This document shows, piece by piece, positions 41,169 through 50,123 of a stretch of 64,000 nucleotides of DNA (position 1 is the stretch's first letter; the number at the start of each line of letters is the position of its first letter). The stretch comes from Achromobacter xylosoxidans A8 (GTDB taxonomy: Bacteria; Pseudomonadota; Gammaproteobacteria; Burkholderiales; Burkholderiaceae_B): contig NC_014640.1 in NCBI RefSeq assembly GCF_000165835.1, positions 372,001 through 436,000 of the forward strand, given 5' to 3'. Position numbers and translations under genes: made by a program. The notes beneath the pieces were generated by a model that was not told the DNA's origin, did not search any database, and saw nothing but the letters and a program-made list of their open reading frames with translations.

Positions 41169-42800
41169 TTACTTGGCGGGCTTGGCCGACATGGCCAGGG
41201 TGTACTGGTCGGCGCGGCCTTCGTAGGTCAGTCCCTTGCGGAACGCCCAGATGCTGCTTTCGAAATGCAGGGGAATGCTGGGCAGGTCGGCCAACGCCAG
41301 CGTCAGCGATTCCTGCAGCAGTTTTTCGCGCGTGGCCGGGTCCACGGTGACCAGCGCGCGCTTGAACACGCGGTCGAACTCAGGGTTGTCATAGCCGCCG
41401 TAGTTGCTGGTGCCCAGGCCGTGTTCCTTGTCGAACGCGCTGACCCAGTATTGCAGGAACGACGAGGCCTCGCCGGTTTCCGACGACCAGCCGCCCATGG
41501 CGAAGCTGAACTCGCGCTTGGCGCGCTTGGGGAAGTAGACCGAGCGCGTCATGGTGTCGACCGTGGTCTTGATGCCCACGCGCGACAGGTATTGCGCCAC
41601 CGCCTGCGAGATCTGCGCGTCGTTGATGTAGCGGTCGTTGGTGGACGAGACCACCAGCTCGAAGCCGTCCGGGTAGCCGGCCTCGGCCAGCAGCTTCTTG
41701 GCGGCAGCCGGGTCGTACTTGAGTTCGGGCGGGTTGGGCAGGGTGCCGAACATGCCGTCCGGCAGGAACTGGTTGGCCGGCGTGGCCGCGCCGTCCATGA
41801 TGCGGGCGGCGATGGTCTTGCGGTCGATGGCCAGCGACATGGCGCGGCGCACGCGTGCGTCCTGCAGCGGGTTCTTGCCGTCCGCCGCCTTGACGCCGGG
41901 GCTGGGGCTGCGCGCCACGTCGGGCTGGAAGTACACCACGCGCACCGAGGGCGTGATGACGTGGCCGAAGCCCGGCGTTTCCGAGATGCGCTTCACGTCG
42001 CGCGCGGCGGGATTCTCGATCAGGTCGAAGTCGCCGGCCAGGAGGCCGGTCAGGCGCGGGCCGGCGGCCGGCACCGGCACCAGCTTCACGTCCTTCCAGG
42101 CCGGCTTGGCGCCCCAGTAGGCGTCATTGCGCGTCAGTTCGATGGCGGTGCCCTTGACGTAGCTCTTCAGGGTGTAAGCCCCAGTGCCGATCACCGAGCG
42201 GCCGGTGTTGAAGTCGGCCACGGTGGGCCAGGCGCCGGTGACGCCGCACTTGTTCTGCAGGTCGAAGCTGATCGGGCCATGCTCGGCGATGCCGTTCCAC
42301 AGCATGCCCATGCGGGTCAGGTCGTTGGGTAGCAGCGGATAGGGCTGGCGCGTCTTGATCACCAGCGTGTTGCCGTCGCGCACCTGCACGTCGGCGAACT
42401 TCTGCACGATGGCCGGGTACGAGCTGCTGATGGACTGCTCGTTGTTGACCACGCGGCAGAACGTGAACAGCACGTCCTGCGGTGTGAAGGGCTGGCCGTT
42501 GGAGAACTTGACGCCCTCGCGCAGCGTGAATTCCCAGGTCGTGTCGTCCACCGGCTTCCAGGCCGTGGCCAGGCGCGGGATCAGGTTCATCTTCGCGTCC
42601 TGCCCCACCAGCGTCTCGAACATGTGGGAGGTCATCGCGTCGTTCGGCGTGGCCTGGTGGTAGTGGGGATCCATCGACGTGGGCTCGGACGACAGGCCGA
42701 TCCTCAGGGTGCCGGCGGCATCCTGCGCGATGGCCGCGCTGGTACAGGCGGCCATGGCGAAGGCCGTGAGCATGCTGCGATAGAGCGTCTGGGCAGACAT
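41169..42800 (-). CDS. Peptide-type ABC transporter substrate-binding protein, first copy
   Basis: 543-aa periplasmic receptor of the SBP family 5 (DppA/OppA/NikA). Signal peptide of about 25 residues (cleavage after AIA-Q). No lipobox Cys. Family segments: WEFTLREGVKFSNGQPFTPQDVLFTF, IGTGAYTLKSY and the LQDARVRRAMSLAIDRKTIA helix. It is the first gene of the transporter operon on the minus strand. By eye a second, strongly similar receptor is encoded at 45177-46790, so one permease complex may be served by two receptors with different ligands. Confidence 0.94.
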   Translation of the reverse strand: MSAQTLYRSMLTAFAMAACTSAAIAQDAAGTLRIGLSSEPTSMDPHYHQATPNDAMTSHMFETLVGQDAKMNLIPRLATAWKPVDDTTWEFTLREGVKFSNGQPFTPQDVLFTFCRVVNNEQSISSSYPAIVQKFADVQVRDGNTLVIKTRQPYPLLPNDLTRMGMLWNGIAEHGPISFDLQNKCGVTGAWPTVADFNTGRSVIGTGAYTLKSYVKGTAIELTRNDAYWGAKPAWKDVKLVPVPAAGPRLTGLLAGDFDLIENPAARDVKRISETPGFGHVITPSVRVVYFQPDVARSPSPGVKAADGKNPLQDARVRRAMSLAIDRKTIAARIMDGAATPANQFLPDGMFGTLPNPPELKYDPAAAKKLLAEAGYPDGFELVVSSTNDRYINDAQISQAVAQYLSRVGIKTTVDTMTRSVYFPKRAKREFSFAMGGWSSETGEASSFLQYWVSAFDKEHGLGTSNYGGYDNPEFDRVFKRALVTVDPATREKLLQESLTLALADLPSIPLHFESSIWAFRKGLTYEGRADQYTLAMSAKPAK

Positions 42801-42869
42801 GGATTTTGTCCCTTTGTTGTATTGGTCTTGTGGTGCTGGGTGGCGTCCTTGGCGGGCCGCCGCGAGTCT

Positions 42870-43841
42870 TCAGGCGATGGGCTGCGCCAGCCGGACGACG
42901 GTCACGCCGGGCCGCAGATTGGCCGTGGACGGCATGATCAGCACGCAATCGTCATAGGGCGTGACGACGGGCTCGCCTTCCGACCAGCCGATCAGGGTGC
43001 CGGCCGCGGCCAGCGTTTCCAGGCCCTTCCAGGGTTGGGCGAAGCGGAAATCGGCGCTCTTGGCGGCGACCGCATGCGTCACGCGCAGTGCGCGCTGTGC
43101 TGACGCCGCAGGGGCGAACCAGTCCGCCGGCAGATCGCCGCGGTCCACGGCGCCCGCTTCCAGCAGGAAGCGGGCCATCTGGTCGACGGCCACGCCGCGC
43201 GCCTCGGGGGCGCCATGGAAGCCGCATTCGATCAGCAGGGAACGGGTGCCGTTGTCGCCGGCTTCGCCAAAGCGGCCGTAATCGCGCATGCGCACGCCCG
43301 CGGCGTGGCCGGCATCGGCGATGATGGTGGCGGGATTGCCCAGTGCCAGCGCCAGGTCGATATTGCGCTGCTCCATGCCGGTCAGCTGCAGCGGCACGTC
43401 GGAATTGCTCATCGAATGGAAGTCCAGCAGCCAGTCGGCCTGCTCGACCCAGGGCCGCAGCTCGGCGGCGCGGCGTCGCTCCTGGCTGATGGGCACGGCG
43501 AGCTTATCGTCGCTCCAGACGCGGTTCATGTCTTCGTCGACGAAGCGCGCGGGCGCGTAATTGGCTGGGTCGAAGCGGTCGAACGCGGCCAGATTGCAGA
43601 AGGCCAGCGTCAGCGCGCCCCGGCGCGGCCGCAGGCCCGCCGCCAGCGCGTCCTTCAAAGCCCAGGCGCCGCAAAGTTCATTGCCGTGGATCAGCGCGCT
43701 CAGCATGACATGCTTGCCCGGCACGCCCGAATCGAAATGCCAGACCCCCGGGGTGTCCGTATTGCCGGCCCGCTCCGCCGACAAGTTCGGACAGGCAAGT
43801 AGAAATGGGCGCGGAATGGACGCGGGGGCGGACGTAGGCAT
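42870..43841 (-). CDS. Succinylglutamate desuccinylase/aspartoacylase family (M14-type) enzyme
   Basis: 323-aa zinc hydrolase of the AstE/AspA family, which removes an acyl group from an N-acylated amino acid. Zinc ligands His52 and Glu55 (IHGNELCG) and the later His in LLDFHSMSN. The ECGFHG segment holds the catalytic Glu. GGAG precedes the ATG. It is 69 bp upstream of the receptor gene on the same strand, so it may be co-transcribed with the transporter. Together with the M20 enzyme it suggests an N-acyl amino acid or peptide as substrate. Confidence 0.88.
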   Translation of the reverse strand: MPTSAPASIPRPFLLACPNLSAERAGNTDTPGVWHFDSGVPGKHVMLSALIHGNELCGAWALKDALAAGLRPRRGALTLAFCNLAAFDRFDPANYAPARFVDEDMNRVWSDDKLAVPISQERRRAAELRPWVEQADWLLDFHSMSNSDVPLQLTGMEQRNIDLALALGNPATIIADAGHAAGVRMRDYGRFGEAGDNGTRSLLIECGFHGAPEARGVAVDQMARFLLEAGAVDRGDLPADWFAPAASAQRALRVTHAVAAKSADFRFAQPWKGLETLAAAGTLIGWSEGEPVVTPYDDCVLIMPSTANLRPGVTVVRLAQPIA

Positions 43842-44059
43842 GGGAACTCCGATGAAGCGACGGGATTGTATAGGCGATGGCGCTGGGGGGGCGGCTAGCG
43901 GCCGGAATGAGCGGGCGCCGCGGCGCGGAGGGCGCTGAAATGGGCTGCTAGCACGGGTTTTCCCTTATATATGGGGCGCATCAGACGCACGCCGCCTTCG
44001 AGTATTGGGCGAATTCTAGGAGCTTGGCTGCTTTCTCTACAATTAGAATATTTATCTTG

Positions 44060-44082
44060 AGCTTTGCAGAAAAGGCAAAGCT
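44060..44082. promoter_or_regulatory. Candidate operator between divergent LysR and M14 genes
   Basis: Perfect 8-bp inverted repeat AGCTTTGC/GCAAAGCT with a 7-nt spacer, 42 bp before the LysR start, next to an AT-rich stretch (ATTAGAATATTTAT). The 282-bp gap 43842-44123 probably contains both promoters. The binding factor is presumed to be the adjacent LysR protein. Confidence 0.5.
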
Positions 44083-44123
44083 TGTTCCCCATTCCCATTC
44101 ATTGAGAACCGCGAGGGGCTGGC

Positions 44124-45038
44124 ATGCACGGCATTGCCCTGAAGTACTTTCTGGAAGTTGCCCAGGCGGGCAGCTTGAGCGGCGCGTCCGAGCGCCTGCA
44201 TGTGGCGGTGTCGGCCATCAGCCGGCAGATCGCCAAGCTGGAGGAGGAGGCGGGGGCGCCGCTGTTCGAGCGCGCCGCGCGCGGCATGGTGCTGAGCGAA
44301 GCGGGCCAGCTGCTGCTGGCGCATGCCCGCCGCACCATGCTGGAAGCCGATTCCGTGCTGCAGGAGATCGCGGCCATCAAGGGCACCGCGCGCAACGAGA
44401 TCCGGGTGGCGTCCGTCGAAGGCGTGGCGCGGATCTTCCTGCCCTCGGTGATGGCGCGCTTCCGGCGCGATTGGCCCAACATCCGCTTCGACCTCTATGT
44501 GGGGTCGCCGGCCGAAGTCAGCCGCCGCGTGGCCGAAGGCAGCGTGGAACTGGGCATGGTCTTCATCGCCGAGCGCATCGGCGGGGTCAGCCCGCGCTAT
44601 TCGCGCCGCGCGCCGGTGCATGCGGTGATGGCGGCCGACCATCCGCTGGCGGGCCGCGCCAGCGTCAGCCTGCAGGATCTCAGCCAGTATCCGCTGGCCT
44701 TGACCGGGCCGGGCACCACCACGCGGCAGCTCTTCGAAATGGGCTGCGCGCTGGAATCGGTGCAGCTGGAGCCGGCGCTGACCTGCAATGATTCCTCGCC
44801 GCTGCATGGCTTTGTCTTCGGGTCGGACGCCATCATGCTCAGCGGCTACATCTCGGTGGCCTGGAGCCTGCGGCGCGACGAACTGGTCGCCGTGCCGATT
44901 TCCAATGCCGAGCTGCAATCGCGCACCCTGCAGATCCAGGTCATGCCCGGGCGGGTGCTGCCGCCCGCGGCGGAAGCCTTCGTTGAACTGCTGGCGCGGG
45001 AACTGGACGATGCGCTGCAGGGCAGGCCGGCGGCATAG
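44124..45038 (+). CDS. LysR-family transcriptional regulator
   Basis: 304-aa regulator. N-terminal winged HTH with ALKYFLEVAQAGSLSGASERLHVAVSAISRQI and the ending LSEAGQLLL, then an effector domain. It is divergent from the M14 and transporter genes and upstream of the second receptor gene (convergent to it, separated by a shared terminator). It is the likely controller of this uptake/hydrolysis group. The ligand is unknown. Confidence 0.92.
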   Translation: MHGIALKYFLEVAQAGSLSGASERLHVAVSAISRQIAKLEEEAGAPLFERAARGMVLSEAGQLLLAHARRTMLEADSVLQEIAAIKGTARNEIRVASVEGVARIFLPSVMARFRRDWPNIRFDLYVGSPAEVSRRVAEGSVELGMVFIAERIGGVSPRYSRRAPVHAVMAADHPLAGRASVSLQDLSQYPLALTGPGTTTRQLFEMGCALESVQLEPALTCNDSSPLHGFVFGSDAIMLSGYISVAWSLRRDELVAVPISNAELQSRTLQIQVMPGRVLPPAAEAFVELLARELDDALQGRPAA

Positions 45039-45125
45039 CCTGGCAAGAACGAAAAGACCCTCAGGCCGCGGACGCCATGCGTGCTTGCTGCCTCCCAAGA
45101 GGCTCTTGCCTTGGATCGGTCGGGC

Positions 45126-45156
45126 AAAAAAAACGGCTGCCCTAAGGCAGCCGTTT
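45126..45156 (-). terminator. Terminator between LysR and second receptor gene
   Basis: 11-bp stem AAACGGCTGCC/GGCAGCCGTTT with a 4-nt loop. On the minus strand it runs into eight T, giving a strong terminator for the receptor gene that ends at 45177. On the plus strand TTTGTT follows, so it can also act on the LysR transcript. Confidence 0.88.
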
Positions 45157-45176
45157 GTTCATTCAGGCGAACCTGA

Positions 45177-46790
45177 TTATTGCTTTTCGGGCGTGACCGA
45201 GGTGGCCAGCGTGTACTGGTCGCGGCGGCCTTCGTAGGTGATGCCCTTGCGGAAGGCCCAGATGCTGCTTTCGAAGTGCAGCGGGATCAGCGGCACGTTG
45301 TCCAGCGCGATCTGGGTGGATTCCTGCAGCAGCTTCTCGCGCTTGGGCGCGTCGACGGTCACGATGGCCTGCTTGTAGACCTTGTCGAAGTCGGCGTTGC
45401 TGAAGCCGCCGTAGTTGCTGGTACCCAGGCTGTTGGGGGAATCCAGGGAAGCCACCCACAGCTGGAACAGCGCCGAGGCTTCACCCGTTTCCGCCGGCCA
45501 GCCACCCATCGAGAAGCTGAACTCGCGCTTGGCGCGCTTGGGGAAGTAGATGGAGGCCGTCATGGCGTCCACATTGGTCTTGATGCCGACGCGGGCCAGG
45601 TACTGGGCCACGGCTTGCGCCACCTGGCCGTCGTTGACGTAGCGGTCGTTGGTGGACGACAGCGTCAGTTCAAAGCCGTTCGGGTAGCCGGCTTCGGCCA
45701 GCAGCTTCTTGGCGCCTTCCGGGTCGTACTTGATTTCCGGGGCCTTGGGCAGGGCGCCGAACATGCCGTCGGGCATGTACTGGAAGGCCGGGGTCGCCAT
45801 GCCGTCCATGATGCGGGCGGTGATGGTCTTGCGGTCGATGGCCATGGAAATGGCCTTGCGCACGCGCAGGTCCTGCAGCGGGTTCTTGCCGTCGGCGCTC
45901 TTGACGAAGGGGCTGGGGTTGCGGCCCACGTCCGGCTGGAAGAACACCAGGCGGGTCGACGGGGTGGCGACGAAACCGAACTTGGGGTTGTCCTTCAGGC
46001 GCGGCAGGTCGCGGGCGGCGGGGTTTTCGATCATGTCGAAGTCGCCGGACAGCAGGCCGGTCAGGCGCGGGCCGGCGGACGGCACCGGCACGAACTTCAC
46101 TTCCTTCCAGTAAGGCTTGGGACCCCAGTAGTTCTCATTGCGGACCAGCTCGATGCCGGTGCCCTTGACGTAGGACTTCAGGGTGTACGGACCGGTGCCG
46201 ATGGCATCCTTGCCGTTGTTGAAGTCGGCCACCGTGGGCCAGGCGCCGGTCACGCCGCAACCCTTCTTGGGGTCGAACGTGAGCTTGCCGTGTTCGACGA
46301 TGCCGTTCCAGACGATGGGCAGCGAACGCGCCAGTTCGGCGGGCATCAGGGGGAAGGGCTCGCCGGTCTTGATGATGACGGTGTGCGCGTCCGGCGTCTG
46401 CACGTCGGTGATGCGCTTGGTCATGTCCATATAGGACTGCGACACGTTGGTTTCGTTGTTCAGCGTGCGGCAGATGGTGAACAGCACGTCTTCGGACGTG
46501 AACGGCTTGCCGTTGGAGAACTTGACGTCGTCGCGCAGCTTGAATTCCCAGGTCTGGTCGTCCAGCGTCTTCCAGGAGGTGGCCAGGGCGGGCACCAGCT
46601 TCATGTCGGCGCTACGGCCCACCAGCGAACTGTAGACGTGCGCGGAGAACGCGTCGTTCTGCGTCATCTTGTGATAGTGGGGATCCGCCGAGGTGGGTTC
46701 GGCCGACAGGCCGATCTTCAGCGTCTGGGCTTGGGCGGCGGCCAAGGGGATGGCGGCGGCCGCAAGGGCCAGGGTAGTGCGCAACTTCAT
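45177..46790 (-). CDS. Peptide-type ABC transporter substrate-binding protein, second copy
   Basis: 537-aa periplasmic receptor of SBP family 5. Signal peptide of about 20 residues (AAAQAQ). It is collinear with the receptor at 41169-42800 over the whole length, with matching motifs (FSNGKPFTSEDVLFTICRTLNNE, ENPAARD, YFPKRAKREFSFSMGGW, GTSNYGG). ATG 46790 has GGAG upstream; the longer frame to 46913 is unconserved. It has its own promoter and terminator and no permease genes, so it probably shares the 37095-41119 complex. Confidence 0.94.
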   Translation of the reverse strand: MKLRTTLALAAAAIPLAAAQAQTLKIGLSAEPTSADPHYHKMTQNDAFSAHVYSSLVGRSADMKLVPALATSWKTLDDQTWEFKLRDDVKFSNGKPFTSEDVLFTICRTLNNETNVSQSYMDMTKRITDVQTPDAHTVIIKTGEPFPLMPAELARSLPIVWNGIVEHGKLTFDPKKGCGVTGAWPTVADFNNGKDAIGTGPYTLKSYVKGTGIELVRNENYWGPKPYWKEVKFVPVPSAGPRLTGLLSGDFDMIENPAARDLPRLKDNPKFGFVATPSTRLVFFQPDVGRNPSPFVKSADGKNPLQDLRVRKAISMAIDRKTITARIMDGMATPAFQYMPDGMFGALPKAPEIKYDPEGAKKLLAEAGYPNGFELTLSSTNDRYVNDGQVAQAVAQYLARVGIKTNVDAMTASIYFPKRAKREFSFSMGGWPAETGEASALFQLWVASLDSPNSLGTSNYGGFSNADFDKVYKQAIVTVDAPKREKLLQESTQIALDNVPLIPLHFESSIWAFRKGITYEGRRDQYTLATSVTPEKQ

Positions 46791-46920
46791 GGTGACAACT
46801 CCGGATGGGAAACGAACCGGATCGCGCCTGCGTGTAAACCGGCCTGCGCCAGCCGCGCGGGCGGCGTCGCCTGGAAGGGGCTCAGGGGGTTTTGGCGCCG
46901 GGCACGACGGCAAGGGGCCG

Positions 46921-46950
46921 ATTATCGGTAGGGGCTTCGCGCACTGTCAA
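46921..46950 (-). promoter_or_regulatory. Sigma-70 promoter of the second receptor gene
   Basis: On the minus strand TTGACA (46950-46945) and GATAAT (46926-46921) are separated by 18 bp. The leader to the ATG at 46790 would be about 120 nt. The remainder of the 386-bp gap 46791-47176 shows no gene or repeat. Confidence 0.75.
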
Positions 46951-47176
46951 TGCGCAATGGCAAGCGCGGCGCTAGGGAAAACGCGGAGAGGGAGGGAGAA
47001 AGAGCGCGCCGCGCTGCCTCGTCTGGAGGCCTGCGCGGCGCGATGGCGCCCGGGTGAGGGGCTGGGCGCCGAGGAACCGCCGCAAGGGGCGCCGGGAAAC
47101 CGGCGGGCGTTGCGGCGGGGTCGCGCCAGGCTGAATCGCGGGAGATCGATCGCGACTCAGGCCGGCGCGGCAGGGC

Positions 47177-47410
47177 TTACCACTGCGAACCGGAGAAGCG
47201 CGAGCTGGCGGCGCGGGCCTTGTTCATCGACTCGTTCACTTCGTCGATGAAGGAGAACACGGCGGCAACAGCTGCCACTACGGCCTGGCCGGCTTTCTTC
47301 AGGCCGGTCAGGGGATGGGAATTCGGTTGGTTCTCGAGGGCGCCGCGGAGCAGATCGCGCTCCAGCGCATCGGTCAGGCGGGCAGTGTGGTTCAGGGTCA
47401 GTTCGCTCAT
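47177..47410 (-). CDS. Small conserved-looking protein of unknown function (77 aa)
   Basis: I do not recognise the family. There is a hydrophilic N-terminal half (MSELTLNHTARLTDALERDLLRG), a short hydrophobic helix (about 39-54, AGQAVVAAVAAVFSFI) and a charged tail. The N-terminal pattern and size recall small stress-induced membrane-associated proteins, but that is a guess. Support for a real gene: GGAG 8 nt upstream of the ATG, a near-consensus promoter and two palindromic operator-like sites immediately upstream, and normal codon use. Confidence 0.72.
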   Translation of the reverse strand: MSELTLNHTARLTDALERDLLRGALENQPNSHPLTGLKKAGQAVVAAVAAVFSFIDEVNESMNKARAASSRFSGSQW

Positions 47411-47445
47411 GGTTTGCTCCAGTCCGTTTCGTCTTGGTGTAAACC

Positions 47446-47499
47446 ATTATAGGGATAACCCTAGGCTCTATGCAATGCTATTTTTAGGGTAAACCCCTA
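47446..47499 (-). promoter_or_regulatory. Promoter with paired TAGGG-type palindromic operators
   Basis: On the minus strand, -35 TTGCAT (47475-47470) and a perfect -10 TATAAT (47451-47446) with an 18-bp spacer. Two similar palindromes lie here: TAGGGATAACCCTA (47450-47463), overlapping the spacer and -10, and TAGGGTAAACCCCTA (47485-47499), just upstream of the -35. The AT-rich region contrasts with its GC-rich surroundings. The geometry fits regulation by a dimeric factor bound twice. The factor is unknown. Confidence 0.7.
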
Positions 47500-47530
47500 T
47501 ATGTTGTAAAAATGTTTATTCCCCAGGGAC

Positions 47531-48391
47531 TTAGCCGCAATTGCGCAGGGCGCGGGCGGCGTCCGCCAGCTCGCCGGCGGTCAGTCCGATGGGGCCGACA
47601 CCCTGGGCCACCAGGGCGTCGGCCGCCGCGCCGTGCAGCCACACGGCTCCGGCTACGGCTTGTGCCAGAGGCAATTTCTGGGCGATCAGCGAGCCCAGCA
47701 TGCCCGCCAGTACGTCCCCGGTTCCGGCGGTGGCTAGCCCCGGATTGCCGCTGGTATTGACCCGAAGATCGCCGTCCGGCGAGCAGACGACGGTGCCGGC
47801 GCCCTTCAACACGATCCAGGCCTGGTAGCGCTGCGCCAGTGTCCAGGCGGCGCCGGGGCGGTCGGCCTGCACCTCGGCCGCGCTGATGCCCAGCAGGCGG
47901 CCGGCCTCGGCCGGGTGCGGCGTCAGCACTACGGGACCGTCGCCCCAATTGGGCTGGATGTCGCCGCGCGCCAGCAGATTCAGTCCGTCCGCGTCCAGCA
48001 CCAGCGGCGCCCCGCGCCGCAGCACGAACAATTCGGACAGCGCGTTGGCCGCCAGAGCGCCCGTTCCTATGCCGCAGCCAGCCACCCAGGCGGTGACGCC
48101 CCAGTCCTCTTCCAGCAGGGAACGGGCGTCACGCAGCATCAGTTCGGGCTGCAGCGGATCGCAGGCGAGCGGCGCGGCCTCCTGGGCGAAGCCGACCAGA
48201 ACTTTGCCCGCGCCTGTCTTCAAGGCGGCGCGCGCGGCCAGCAGGGCTGCGCCCGTCATGCCGGGGCCGCCGCCCACCACGCCCACCGTGCCGAAACTGC
48301 CCTTGTGGGTGTCCTGGCTGCGCGGCGCGAACAGGGCAGGCAGGGCGGCGCGGTCGATGGTGCCGCCGGTGGACGGGGCGCTAGTGTTCAT
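47531..48391 (-). CDS. nnrD: ADP-dependent NAD(P)H-hydrate dehydratase
   Basis: 286-aa enzyme that repairs hydrated NAD(P)H (NADHX) using ADP or ATP, of the ribokinase-like YjeF C-terminal family. Motifs: [57 protein letters not shown] and [19 protein letters not shown] with the catalytic Asp. It lacks the epimerase half of bifunctional YjeF, so the epimerase must be encoded elsewhere. Divergent from the crotonase gene at 48505. Confidence 0.93.
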   Translation of the reverse strand: MNTSAPSTGGTIDRAALPALFAPRSQDTHKGSFGTVGVVGGGPGMTGAALLAARAALKTGAGKVLVGFAQEAAPLACDPLQPELMLRDARSLLEEDWGVTAWVAGCGIGTGALAANALSELFVLRRGAPLVLDADGLNLLARGDIQPNWGDGPVVLTPHPAEAGRLLGISAAEVQADRPGAAWTLAQRYQAWIVLKGAGTVVCSPDGDLRVNTSGNPGLATAGTGDVLAGMLGSLIAQKLPLAQAVAGAVWLHGAAADALVAQGVGPIGLTAGELADAARALRNCG

Positions 48392-48504
48392 GGGCTGAGG
48401 CTCCTGGGGAAATCGGCATGGCGCGATGGCGCGTATCTACTATAGTGCGCCCAAACCGGCCGGCATCCGGCCCGGCCCCCAGACAAGACGACGTGGAGAC
48501 AAAC

Positions 48505-49338
48505 ATGAGCGACATCACGCTGGAACACTATTCCGCCTATGAGTCCCTGAAGCTGCGCCGGCATCCCGGCGGGGTGCTGGAGGTGATCATGGGCGCCAAG
48601 GGCGGCAAGCCGGGCAAGCTGTCCACCGCCGACGACCGCATGCACCGCGAGCTGGCCGACATCTGGCGCGACATCGACACCGATCCCGACACCCGGGTGG
48701 TGGTGATCCGCGGCGAAGGCAAGGGCTTTTCCGGTGGCGGCGACCTGGACTTGGTGCAGCAGATGGCGGATGACTTCGACGTGCGTACCCGCGTCTGGCG
48801 CGAAGCCCGCGACCTGGTCTACAACATCATCAATTGCAACAAGCCCATCGTGTCCGCCATGCACGGCGCGGCCGTGGGCGCGGGCCTGGTGGCGGGCTTG
48901 CTGGCCGACATCTCCATCGCGGCGCGCGACGCGCGCATCATCGACGGCCATACCCGCCTGGGCGTGACGGCCGGCGACCATGCCGCCATCGTCTGGCCGC
49001 TGCTTTGCGGCATGGCGCGCGCCAAGTATTACCTGATGCTGTGCGAAACCGTGACCGGCGAAGAAGCCGAGCGCATCGGTCTGGTGTCGTTGTGCGTGGA
49101 CGAGGCTGAACTGATCGGCCGCGCCTTCGAAGTCGCCAACAAGCTGGCCGCGGGTTCGCAGACCGCCATCCGCTGGACCAAGTATTCGCTGAACAACTGG
49201 CTGCGCATGGCGGGTCCCAGCTTCGATACTTCGCTGGCGCTGGAATTCATGGGCTTTGGCGGCCCGGACGTGCGCGAAGGGATCCAGTCCCTGCGCGAAC
49301 GCCGCGCGCCGAACTTCCGGCCGGATTCGCCGTTCTGA
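48505..49338 (+). CDS. Crotonase-family enzyme lacking both canonical catalytic glutamates
   Basis: 277-aa enoyl-CoA hydratase/isomerase fold. The oxyanion-hole segment [11 protein letters not shown] is present and the fold is complete. However, the first catalytic Glu position reads [11 protein letters not shown] (no Glu) and the second reads [15 protein letters not shown] (His/Thr/Arg region instead of PE). This implies a reaction other than simple hydration, or a CoA-thioester hydrolase/lyase type. ATG 48505 has GGAG upstream; the longer frame from 48418 is unconserved. Annotate cautiously as crotonase family. Confidence 0.85.
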   Translation: MSDITLEHYSAYESLKLRRHPGGVLEVIMGAKGGKPGKLSTADDRMHRELADIWRDIDTDPDTRVVVIRGEGKGFSGGGDLDLVQQMADDFDVRTRVWREARDLVYNIINCNKPIVSAMHGAAVGAGLVAGLLADISIAARDARIIDGHTRLGVTAGDHAAIVWPLLCGMARAKYYLMLCETVTGEEAERIGLVSLCVDEAELIGRAFEVANKLAAGSQTAIRWTKYSLNNWLRMAGPSFDTSLALEFMGFGGPDVREGIQSLRERRAPNFRPDSPF

Positions 49339-49382
49339 GGTTGCGGATGGCGCGCCGGGGCAAGGCGCGCCATCCGGCTTCC

Positions 49383-50123
49383 CTACTTCTTGAAGAACTT
49401 CGCGAAGGCCGCCTGCGCTTCTTCGGATTGCAGGCGGATGCGGAACTGCTGGGCTTCGTAGTCCAGCGTGTCCTGGATCGCCTGGCGGTCCGGCCGGCGC
49501 AGCATGGCCTTGGTCAGGCGCAGGGCTGCCGGCGGCTGGCGCGCCAGGTCGGCGGCGGTGGCTTGCGCGGCGGCCAGCGCCTGGCCCTTGGGCGTGACTG
49601 ACGTCGCCAGCCCGGCGTCGCAGGCGTCCTGCGCCGTGAACGCCTTGCCCTGCAACAGCCATTCAGCGGCGCGGCGGGTGCCGGCCAGGCGCGGCATCAG
49701 CAGGCTGGACGCGCCTTCCGGGCACAGGCCCAGCGCTACGAACGGCATGCGCAAGGTGGCGCCTTCGCCGATATGGACGAAATCGCAGTGTTGCAGCAGA
49801 GTCACGCCGATGCCGATCGCGTAGCCTTCGACCGCGGCGATGACCGGCACGTCCGCCATGGTCAGCGCGCGCAGGAACGTCAGGCCGGCGCTGTCGCCCG
49901 CGCCGCGCTCCGCCTGGAAGTCGCGCAAGTCGTTGCCGGCCGTGAAATGTTCGCCCGCGCCCGTCAGGATCACCGCCGCCAGCGCCGTGTCGGCGGAGGC
50001 CAGCGCAATCTGTTCGGTCAGTGCCGCATAGGTGGCGGTATCCAGCGCGTTGCGGCGGTCCGGACGATTGATGGTCAGCGTCAGCACCGCACCGTCGCGG
50101 TTGACTTGCAGCCCGCCGCTCAT
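49383..50123 (-). CDS. Crotonase-family enoyl-CoA isomerase-like protein
   Basis: 246-aa enzyme. The first hydratase Glu is absent (GYAIGIGVTLLQHCD). The ALGLCPEGASSLLMPRLAG segment carries the Glu characteristic of delta3,delta2-enoyl-CoA isomerases (PEGxSS). The oxyanion-hole segment is FTAGNDLRDF. It likely moves double bonds in unsaturated acyl-CoA. The start overlaps the nitronate monooxygenase stop (ATGA at 50120), so the two form an operon divergent from the TetR gene. Confidence 0.87.
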   Translation of the reverse strand: MSGGLQVNRDGAVLTLTINRPDRRNALDTATYAALTEQIALASADTALAAVILTGAGEHFTAGNDLRDFQAERGAGDSAGLTFLRALTMADVPVIAAVEGYAIGIGVTLLQHCDFVHIGEGATLRMPFVALGLCPEGASSLLMPRLAGTRRAAEWLLQGKAFTAQDACDAGLATSVTPKGQALAAAQATAADLARQPPAALRLTKAMLRRPDRQAIQDTLDYEAQQFRIRLQSEEAQAAFAKFFKK

